DNA from: Lineus longissimus
Lineage: Eukaryota; Nemertea; Pilidiophora; Heteronemertea; Lineidae
DNA: 64,000 nt
Reading direction: 5' to 3'
Assembly (NCBI RefSeq): GCF_910592395.1
Contig: NC_088308.1
Coordinates: 9,441,001-9,505,000, forward strand
A program made the position numbers and the translations under genes. The notes beneath the pieces were generated by a model. The model worked only from the letters and a program-made list of their open reading frames with translations, did not search any database and was not told the DNA's origin. Within the stretch, counting starts at the first letter, position 1. The number at the start of each line of letters is the position of its first letter. Positions 60,601 to 64,000 of the stretch are shown piece by piece.

Positions 60601-63600
60601 CAATTCAACAATAATTGTAACGCTTTCTTACCTCCGCCTTTCTTAGTGTCATTGGCATCATTTTTACCATTATCTGGCCTACCGTCCTTACTGCCATTAG
60701 TGTCATTTGCACCTTTTTTACCATTATCCGGCTTACCACCCTTTTCGCCATCATCTTTATCATGTTTGGTGTCTAAGAGACAAAAATAACAAAATAAGCT
60801 CGGCTAGTGTGTCTTGGAGTACGGGGCTTATACCGGTGGGATTTAATCAGCAGTTGTCTTGTACTCTAATAAAACTTATCTACTATCAGAACTCGATGCA
60901 GCAGAAATGTAAGAACTTGAGGTTAAGATTAAGGGACATGTTTTAAAAGGTTTAGGCCGGGAAAAAGCTTGAGATCACCCACCTGGGTTGGTGACGTCGT
61001 CGATCACAGGTCTGAACTTTGCCCTCAGACACCTGTCCTCCCTGTCACCCTGCTTGTTTTCATGATATCTGTATACATGTAGCTGACACTAAGTCCCCAA
61101 TTCAAAATAATTGTAACGCTTTCTTACCTTCACCTTTCTTAGTGTCATTGGCACCTTTTTTATCATTATCTGGCCTACCGTCCTTACTGCCATTAGTGTC
61201 ATTTGCACCTTTTTTACCATTATCCGGCTTACCACCCTTACCGCCATCATCATTATCATGTTTGGTGTCTAAGAGACAGAAATGAACAAAAATAAACGCC
61301 CGTTTCTGCACAAATATCATTTTTAAAACTTTCTGACTCAAATTGCATAGCAATATACAACGACCCACTGGCTAACCTACTTCTGTTGTAACACCAAAAA
61401 ACGAACTCATTTTAGATAAGATCCACGAGATATTTTGCAGCATGATATGTCTTTTTCCAATGTCTATCGCATAACAAATTATGTCACACAACGCCCAAAT
61501 AAAAAACTTGAATTTCAAGGCAAATTTCAAGCTTTGAATGATGACACGAATATTGAATGTATCATTGTGTGAACTTTTCTCACCAGTTTCATTATAGGAT
61601 GTATCATTTCTTGACGGTTTGTCGCGATCTTCCTTCGTATTATTTGCACTTGCCCCCGTAGACAGCAACAACACTTCAATGCATCTTTTAAGTGAGATTG
61701 AACTAAAAAGTTTTCTACAATAGTGTGCATTCGCAAAAACGATGGTTTTCAGCTTTTGAAAAACCAAAACCTTCAAGCGTTTTCTTGCCAACGCAAATAT
61801 GCACCTCGTGGAGGTTTTAAGGTAAAACTGAAAAAAGTAACGTTCAAAATGGTCGTTGGTGTCCTCAAACACTTTCACAAAAACTAATAAGACGGGGAAT
61901 GCCATCAGCGAAATATAGATTAAATTTCGGTTTGGAAGAAAACGAATTGAAACACAAATACATGTACCTGAATCGGGTTTGCTATCACTCTTTCCACCAT
62001 CCTTCGTTTCACCTTTTTCACCTATAACAATTAAATTGACATGGAAAGCAAAGGTAAGTTACATTATGCAATACTGTGCGCGCTTGGATAGGTGCCATCC
62101 CGTGCTTGAGAACCATATTTTGTGTGAGGGCTTCTTTGCACTTGATCTTTACAGTTTCTCCCATCAAATCTGATGCACTCTAAAACTAAAAACTGAAAGC
62201 ACCCTTTAACAATCTCACCGGTTTCATTTTCAGATGAAGTCTCATTCCTGGACGGTTTAGGTTGATTAGCCGTTGATGTCCTGTTGCCTGGCCTATTACC
62301 GTCATTTTTGCCTTCTGATCCCGAATCTGTAAAAATTTATACTTGCTATTTCAAAACCAAAACTGAACTTTGAAGCATCACAAAATGTGTTTTATAATTG
62401 TTTTCTCACCACTACGCATTTTCATAATTTTTTTCCGTGCTTTTAGCTCACGCAATTAAATCCACAATGATTAGAAAATATTTCTTTACAATCAACATTT
62501 CAGCACTACTTTTATCACGTCCTATTTATGCATTAGTTTCCGTGCTTTGACTAAAAATAGTTTTAATCAAAAATCATCTTAAAGTTCATGAAAACTATTT
62601 TCAAGTGAATTGATGCAATTTAGGTAATCTTATCAATGTCAATTATCAATCTAATCAATCAAGTGTTGTGGCGTTAAACTTTGATTGTTTATGAAACACC
62701 ACCGATGCGAATCATACACTCTTAGTATTAGTCAAAACAGCTAATTTGGTATTTACTATTACACCAACTGTAAAAAACTAACAATTAATCAGTTGTTCCA
62801 ACTAAAAAAAGTAATAAAAAGTACCATTAAAATGGTTAACAATTATAATTTTGATAGTTTAAACAACTGATTTTTACAGTCGGTGCAATAGCAAATACTA
62901 GAGTAGTTAAAAAATCTATTAAATAGTTATTTTACTATTTAATTTTAAGAGTGAACAAAGCTCTAGCACATAGAAACGATCAAACTTTTGGTACCTTTAT
63001 CATTGGTGAAACTACCAAACCTTTGTTAACGTAAGCATTGGTTAAACATCATTTTTTATCGTCGTATGAATGATCCCAAACAACTGTTTTTAAATTTATA
63101 TACATGTATGTTCAATAGCGTTCTCGATTTGGTTCACGTACTAGAAAACTCAGATTCCTTTTGTTTTAATCCTTATCCAATTTATTCTTAATTTCATCAG
63201 TTTGTATAATTGTCTACACAACGGCAATGCTAATAGGTACATTTAAACGTATTGACGAAATTGAAAATTTGCGCAAATCCAATTACAAACTTCATAGTTT
63301 TAACGAACGGCGTCCTTGAAGTATTTTAATCGACAGTTGTGATATTTTTAAAAGCATAGTGTTTCCTTTCTGAACGGGAGGTCAAAGCCTCTCTTACGTA
63401 CCTTTGGTTCCTGTCTCATTCTTTTGGCCGGATTCTCTTGTGGGCGTATTGGTGTCTTTGTTGTTCTCGTCACCTTTCTCTTTTTTAGCTTTAAAGTTTA
63501 GAATAAATGTTCTGAAGAAAATGCCACACCAAATGGAGGACACGAGTTTAACGGAATTAGTATGACAAGGCAAAGCAGAAGAGTATATGCAGTGAATGTT

Positions 63601-63935
63601 GAAAAGTTGCGCCCTTGATTCGCCGCGCAGGACTGTCAGATAAATTATCTTAAAACAATGAATACATTAGTGGCGCCGCGTACACATTTAAGGCGTTTAT
63701 ATAGCAGTTTACAAAGTACCGAATAGGAACCGCCACAAGTATGTTATAAGGAATACATTTACTAAGACAAAAAACATAATGCAATGAACGTCGAGAAAAA
63801 CAAACTGAAATGAACCCAAGGATTGGTCTGGGCCACCTAATTTTGCATATCTCATATTTGGAGCAAAAGATGCAATATGACATATGAAACTAGATGTTTT
63901 ACCTTCATCGGTGGAGTTCATCGAACTGGTAGTTT
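33498..63935 (-). CDS. Large multi-exon gene, mesothelin/stereocilin-like extracellular protein (40 exons seen, both ends missing)
   Basis: Forty exons chain on the minus strand with GT-AG borders and every junction phase-compatible, about 5,456 coding nt without a stop. The 5' side is a Lys/Asp/Asn/Gly and NxT-sequon-rich stalk made of small phase 1-1 exons. The middle and 3' side are helical segments with recurring LTP/LSP starts and spaced Leu (KLSPDQISSIGTDAIPKF, LTVAQILALSTAQAQ, MAALSAEQKVALGEVLGV), Cys pairs, a furin-type site and a Ser/Thr-rich exon. This is the style of mesothelin, stereocilin and otoancorin, cell-surface superhelical proteins; the assignment is inference. Signal peptide and any GPI or transmembrane end lie outside. 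Most introns are 280-820 nt, and those not described separately show nothing I recognise. Confidence 0.8.
33604..34154. other. Intron between exons 39 and 40
   Basis: 551 nt. Near 33985-34065 the word ggccttgccatggccttgcc and its relatives repeat (ccatggcaaggccttcatcacc). No gene or element recognised. Confidence 0.45.
34155..34324 (-). CDS. Large gene exon 39
   Basis: 170 nt, ends phase 2 at TT|GTAAGTGA. Encodes AGVAYKDLGMLLLNMPVKEV and YQALETIALGAHDEATRKAV. If the donor is not used, the very next codon is TAA (34151-34153), giving a natural truncated end at ...LAYAL. Confidence 0.76.
34632..34800. mobile_element. MITE with CCGG flanks, copy 2
   Basis: Same ends as the 10604-10783 element (CCGG TGTAGAAGTTTAAAATG ... 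TTTTACA CCGG) and similar body (acactttttacttttacacc). In an intron of the large gene. Confidence 0.7.
34805..35035. repeat. Palindromic minisatellite-like region (CTGTTTGGCAAGC words)
   Basis: At least five imperfect units of the type cctgtttggcaagccgg joined to their own inverse (ggcttgccaaacagg), making several adjacent hairpins. Lies in the intron between exons 38 and 39, immediately after the MITE at 34632-34800. Confidence 0.65.
35418..35462. repeat. GGATT microsatellite
   Basis: Five or so units of ggatt in a row at about 35437-35462, in the intron between exons 38 and 39. Confidence 0.7.
35822..35945 (-). CDS. Large gene exon 38
   Basis: 124 nt. Encodes FKSEFKSLQTEVLKGACRMQ and PLMLGSSTITEMRATCKK; donor GTATGTAC. 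Confidence 0.76.
36232..36350 (-). CDS. Large gene exon 37
   Basis: 119 nt, ends phase 2. Encodes NNALVTGLFKMLIDLFAKDG and LKNVKNLVDYGGLLGHP. Confidence 0.75.
36737..36928 (-). CDS. Large gene exon 36
   Basis: 192 nt, phase 0-0. Encodes CSLFYNKCRTIYGPVTKGSL and TLLKLARRWQEYRKRAQKTE. The two Cys precede a basic helix. Confidence 0.78.
37350..37505 (-). CDS. Large gene exon 35
   Basis: 156 nt, phase 0-0. Encodes QLTPADNLDAAAWKLILQHG, NFTDVQNATADRLC and HTACGSM; sequons NFT and NAT, two Cys. Confidence 0.8.
38006..38212 (-). CDS. Large gene exon 34
   Basis: 207 nt, phase 0-0. Encodes LTPAKVTAVQIGALSAECRA, SFASQMPADVAKANFGSIVQ and TTTVYALLGK. Donor GTTTGT is non-ideal. Confidence 0.75.
38857..38889 (-). 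CDS. Large gene exon 33 (33 nt micro-exon)
   Basis: Encodes QNKLTQKYAKT between a very good acceptor (tttatatccag) and donor GTAGGTGG, phase 0-0. It would be missed by gene finders with a minimum exon length. Confidence 0.68.
39237..39443 (-). CDS. Large gene exon 32
   Basis: 207 nt, phase 0-0, acceptor ataactag. Encodes VKLLKLAQGMAKNTDVAKMN, VIKFFPSSKQEALLDKADIN and TKLSAVRMSDDF. Confidence 0.78.
40115..40373. repeat. Three tandem copies of an 85-87 bp unit in an intron
   Basis: Unit starts tgtgtaccctttaaagagcg at 40115, 40202 and 40287. Copies differ by a few substitutions and a 3 bp deletion. Overlapping frames repeat the peptide word FVYPLKSVMTYFDGN, a consequence of the repeat and not a gene. 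Confidence 0.8.
40743..40808 (-). CDS. Large gene exon 31
   Basis: 66 nt, phase 0-0. Encodes VIKDFVKTEMKATRGPEGKV. The acceptor cggaaag is weak but phase-correct. Confidence 0.62.
41424..41902 (-). CDS. Large gene exon 30, Ser/Thr-rich (mucin-like) plus helical end
   Basis: 479 nt, the longest exon. The first 110 or so codons are Thr/Ser/Gly/Pro/Ala-rich (TTTTKLPDGVTVPTTTSRK style) with NST, NGT and NTT sequons, a likely O-glycosylated linker. Then comes a charged helix ELIKKEEEAKKKVSALMK and a repeat ISAKELAKIPVAV. A plus-strand frame over this region is its shadow. Confidence 0.8.
42340..42478 (-). CDS. Large gene exon 29
   Basis: 139 nt. Encodes GLTVAQILALSTAQAQTVNQ and MAALSAEQKVALGEVLGVKK; two regular helical repeats in one exon. 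Confidence 0.8.
42954..43051 (-). CDS. Large gene exon 28
   Basis: 98 nt. Encodes AGLDTAEVGKLSPDQISSIG and TDAIPKFPVDTFK, the typical LSPDQISSI turn. Confidence 0.8.
43745..43884 (-). CDS. Large gene exon 27
   Basis: 140 nt. Encodes DAARAVGSLVCLTDAQLKAW and EAFGATDTWKGGDMAELGLI. The VCLTDAQLKAW pattern resembles stereocilin/mesothelin repeats. Confidence 0.8.
44200..44342 (-). CDS. Large gene exon 26
   Basis: 143 nt, ends phase 2. Encodes KRLADKSFTPATIVAGELKR and GHIVCGMTAAQIAAVKAAEF. Confidence 0.78.
44841..45002 (-). CDS. Large gene exon 25
   Basis: 162 nt, phase 0-0. Encodes YIAADLTKWTPMQVTQAGAI and ALGSDEAIISLGKHNVWKEA. Confidence 0.78.
45387..45562 (-). CDS. Large gene exon 24
   Basis: 176 nt. 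Encodes TCTDCNTIQTLQRNLASLPV and LSCLAKDVFDCALAFLG; four Cys. Begins straight after the cleavage-type site of exon 23. Confidence 0.78.
46216..46411 (-). CDS. Large gene exon 23 with furin-type site
   Basis: 196 nt. Encodes a long charged helix, TEFASAAQSLTQDLDSLRKK to MKRKEKKLMLALADAM, and ends in AKKRKKRS. RKKR/S (KKRKKR at 46220-46237) fits the furin consensus RxKR, expected to be cut in the secretory pathway. Confidence 0.78.
46941..47031 (-). CDS. Large gene exon 22
   Basis: 91 nt. Encodes GSLETVTALDIERCGSLLTE and FTEEELKKIPK; LTEFTEEELKKIP matches the helical repeat style. Confidence 0.78.
47451..47620 (-). CDS. Large gene exon 21
   Basis: 170 nt, ends phase 2 at GG|GTATGT. Encodes AASQIPLCNMGYMALSATAE and MSVDDCNSCCSPLSSM; five Cys, including a CC pair. 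Confidence 0.78.
48295..48669 (+). mobile_element. 375 bp MITE family, copy A
   Basis: Ends aatagcattgcgcgaag and (reverse complement) aatagcattccgcgaag, 17 bp inverted repeats. The body is nearly the same as 55740-56110 in inverse orientation. Non-coding. Confidence 0.8.
48676..49271. mobile_element. 596 bp element with about 45 bp terminal inverted repeats
   Basis: Left cttatcatgaaccgcgagat; right, reverse complemented, cttattataaaccgcgagat; the match continues through aat.c.gaaatcgcg. No ORF. Begins six bases after the end of the MITE at 48295-48669. Confidence 0.65.
49415..49547 (-). CDS. Large gene exon 20
   Basis: 133 nt. Encodes LSEIAEALTPDEFAGLCQTQ and WTRKKCIPEVRTAWLAVCRE, a clear LTPDEF repeat start. 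Donor GTAGGCTG. Confidence 0.8.
50161..50221. repeat. Three copies of a 20-22 bp palindromic unit in an intron
   Basis: cactgctccgcgggtggagc is repeated three times with one substitution. Each unit is self-complementary (gctccgcgggtggagc), so the stretch can fold into adjacent hairpins. Confidence 0.75.
50349..50458 (-). CDS. Large gene exon 19
   Basis: 110 nt, ends phase 2 at AA|GTACGT. Encodes LTEIAIAATDTLRVGKFKAL and DINALDLRCITKHL. Confidence 0.76.
50997..51200 (-). CDS. Large gene exon 18
   Basis: 204 nt, phase 0-0. Encodes TGCFKDKCEASIGALTPENM, LLCSFLKKELLDDITKAK and GNVCNVEDCMTMDR; five Cys, an LTPENM repeat start. Confidence 0.8.
51747..51893 (-). CDS. Large gene exon 17
   Basis: 147 nt, phase 0-0. 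Encodes LLNGTPSSDVAKKIANGPLC, CSKLKTLKTEDLCPGN. Sequon NGT and three Cys. Confidence 0.78.
52249..52473 (-). CDS. Large gene exon 16
   Basis: 225 nt, phase 0-0. Starts CNFLGQSHKD, includes LSAVDMKKIPETCIAQMSLD and an acidic Gly-rich loop GAGDGGDGEEKE. The LS..DM..IP pattern fits the helical repeats. Confidence 0.78.
52474..53133. other. Intron, no gene seen
   Basis: 660 nt. A 66-codon minus frame (52759-52959) and an overlapping plus frame have no recognisable motif and no usable splice pair with correct phase, so no exon is called. Confidence 0.45.
53134..53343 (-). CDS. Large gene exon 15
   Basis: 210 nt, phase 0-0. Encodes SSVYGQRYFMCLDDPDVQKN, then KNDVFAFCAGITNDTLAKWQ with an NDT sequon. 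Two Cys. Confidence 0.78.
53625..53727 (-). CDS. Large gene exon 14
   Basis: 103 nt. Encodes LMKLLRDNPCLKKKPCDVIF and GIAVLMDRSERLPK with two Cys. Good donor GTAAGAGA. Confidence 0.75.
54448..54551 (-). CDS. Large gene exon 13 (3' border uncertain)
   Basis: Acceptor cctgcag at 54552-54558. Encodes VKARAKNAKKAAERDAKKSA and GSCSKENDAAALA. The donor AA|GTATGC is the only one in the open frame that fits the phase of exon 14. A stronger-looking donor at 54399-54400 would extend it by TLLADGSEANHF, but then hits a stop in exon 14. Confidence 0.6.
55232..55356 (-). CDS. Large gene exon 12
   Basis: 125 nt. Encodes KVKVPKIGKSTISKEAMKAK and KKDLETAQKLLKKGGSAS: basic, helical, the change from stalk to folded region. 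Ends phase 0 at GCG|GTAGGT. Confidence 0.72.
55740..56110 (-). mobile_element. 375 bp MITE family, copy B (inverted relative to copy A)
   Basis: 371 bp, both ends aatagcattccgcgaag. It lies in another intron of the same gene, 7.4 kb from copy A and inverted, so the two could pair in the pre-mRNA. Confidence 0.8.
56163..56216 (-). CDS. Large gene exon 11
   Basis: 54 nt, donor GTAGGTAT. Encodes GSKGDKKEDGGKKKDDKG. The last base is A, completing AAA with the next exon. Confidence 0.7.
57213..58273. mobile_element. 1,061 bp element with long terminal inverted repeats
   Basis: Left end ACGGTAGTTGATAAAGCTTG, right end as reverse complement ACGGTAGGTGATAAAGCTTG; the match continues for about 60 bp (57213-57275 and 58208-58273) through ...aaccagtgataaaccttgg. 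The sister block has no insertion at this point (gaatgtgtgacagttgacaaaatg near 59530). A GAG/GAG flank may be the target duplication. No transposase ORF seen. Confidence 0.7.
58360..58422 (-). CDS. Large gene exon 10
   Basis: 63 nt, phase 1-1. Encodes DGKSGKPGDRNKGANDTKKG with an NDT sequon. Confidence 0.72.
58959..59045 (-). CDS. Large gene exon 9
   Basis: 87 nt, phase 1-1, donor GTGAAG. Encodes DSKGGRNDENKGRKNDNNMD and GKNDNKKGE, an internally repeated N-D-x-K motif. Confidence 0.7.
59616..59678 (-). pseudogene. Decayed duplicate exon in the large gene
   Basis: Paralogue of exon 10 (58360-58422), 1,256 bp away. The donor is intact, but the acceptor has changed: exon 10 has catag before acggtaaa, while here the word is catat, with no AG. 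A cryptic AG nine bases inside would give an in-frame 54 nt exon (59616-59669), so it may be skipped or shortened rather than dead. Confidence 0.6.
60211..60273 (-). CDS. Large gene exon 8 (duplicate of exon 9)
   Basis: 63 nt, phase 1-1. Encodes DSKDGRNDENKGGKNDNTKG. Sits 1,252 bp from exon 9, which has 24 nt more of the same repeat. Confidence 0.75.
60632..60772 (-). CDS. Large gene exon 7 (duplicate of exon 6)
   Basis: 141 nt, phase 1-1. Differs from exon 6 by a handful of codons (GKNDANDTKKGG against DKKGANDTKKGE). Sequons conserved. Confidence 0.78.
61128..61268 (-). CDS. Large gene exon 6 (duplicate of exon 7)
   Basis: 141 nt, phase 1-1. Encodes DTKHDNDDGGKGGKPDNGKK and GANDTNGSKDGRPDN, with two NDT sequons. 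Same length as exon 7, 496 bp away, with matching introns: a tandem duplication. Confidence 0.78.
61584..61673 (-). CDS. Large gene exon 5
   Basis: 90 nt, phase 1-1, donor GTGAGAAAAG. Encodes ASANNTKEDRDKPSRNDTSY and NET, with three sequons. The acceptor (61674-61675) was chosen because it is the only AG nearby that keeps the phase; its pyrimidine tract is weak, so the first seven codons (VLLLSTG) are uncertain. Confidence 0.6.
61968..62021 (-). CDS. Large gene exon 4
   Basis: 54 nt, phase 1-1. Encodes GEKGETKDGGKSDSKPDS, low-complexity and charged. Confidence 0.7.
62219..62326 (-). CDS. Large gene exon 3
   Basis: 108 nt, phase 1-1, donor GTGAGATT. Encodes DSGSEGKNDGNRPGNRTSTA and RNETSSENET with three sequons (NRT, NET, NET). 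Confidence 0.75.
62717..62953. mobile_element. 237 bp MITE-like hairpin in an intron
   Basis: Terminal cactctta and taagagtg are inverse of each other. Inside, arms 62751-62798 and 62865-62903 are near-perfect inverted repeats around the centre (caactgtaaaaa against tttttacagtcggtg). AT-rich, non-coding, folds as a long hairpin. Confidence 0.6.
63402..63488 (-). CDS. Large gene exon 2
   Basis: 87 nt, phase 1-1, donor GTACGTAAG. Encodes KKEKGDENNKDTNTPTRES and KNETGTK: charged, disordered, with an NET sequon. Confidence 0.75.
63489..63902. other. Intron of the large gene, nothing recognised
   Basis: 414 nt, AT-rich; no repeat or ORF of note. Confidence 0.5.
63903..63935 (-). CDS. Large gene exon 1 of those visible
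   Basis: 33 nt, acceptor tgcag, donor GTAAAAC. Encodes TTSSMNSTDE with an N-glycosylation sequon NST. Phase 1 at its end. Earlier exons are beyond the window. Confidence 0.6.
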
Positions 63936-64000
63936 CTGCAGTGACAATAAGCGAATTCGATTATCGTTTAAATTCTAGGTATTCAAAGTGCTAATAAGAA

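Larger units (their letters stand above)
60490..61268. repeat. 496 bp tandem duplication carrying exons 6 and 7
   Basis: Copies from about 60490 and 60986 share intron words (gtgacgtcgtcgatcacagg, cctccctgtcaccctgcttg) and the 141 nt exon. Relative spacing of 496 bp holds across exon and intron. Confidence 0.8.

Overview
This is eukaryotic (invertebrate animal) DNA, not bacterial. It has GT-AG spliced genes with short exons, a decayed DIRS-type retrotransposon, many MITE-like elements and a large tandem repeat array. Frequent tacatgta-type words and the repeat content fit a marine invertebrate (mollusc, brachiopod, hemichordate, echinoderm or lancelet type), but the sequence alone does not fix the species.

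Layout. (1) Positions 1-1072, minus strand: two exons of a Myb/SANT-like DNA-binding protein that runs off the left edge. (2) About 1435-7440, plus strand: a degraded tyrosine-recombinase (DIRS-like) retrotransposon with a spliced gag-like ORF ending in a CCHC knuckle, a reverse transcriptase/RNase H region with a YLDD box, a post-RNase H domain and a tyrosine recombinase. It carries several frameshifts and one in-frame stop. (3) About 7803-33492: a tandem array of a roughly 5.3 kb unit (one rearranged copy, four long copies, one truncated copy). Each unit holds several 95-129 nt tRNA-like elements with complementary ends and A-box/B-box-like motifs, a pogo-like MITE and a 0.7 kb sub-repeat. 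I see no credible protein gene in it. (4) 33498-63935, minus strand: one large gene of which 40 coding exons can be chained. All 39 junctions keep reading-frame phase, giving about 1,818 codons without a stop. It continues past both ends of the part seen here.

The large gene encodes, from its 5' side, a run of tiny phase 1-1 exons rich in Lys/Asp/Asn/Gly and N-glycosylation sequons, several of them recent tandem duplicates. Then come many helical, Cys-containing segments of the LTP/LSP...L...L type, a basic furin-type site, a Ser/Thr-rich mucin-like exon, and more helical segments. This resembles the mesothelin/stereocilin/otoancorin superfamily of extracellular superhelical proteins; that assignment is inference from style, not a search. 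The most 3' visible exon has a perfect donor only 39 nt from the array, so the array probably sits in an intron of this gene or has replaced its 3' end.

The clearest evolutionary evidence comes from paired filled and empty sites. A MITE sits in array copy 0 but not in the other copies and shows a CCGG target duplication. A 1,061 bp long-TIR element interrupts one copy of a duplicated exon block and is absent from the sister copy.
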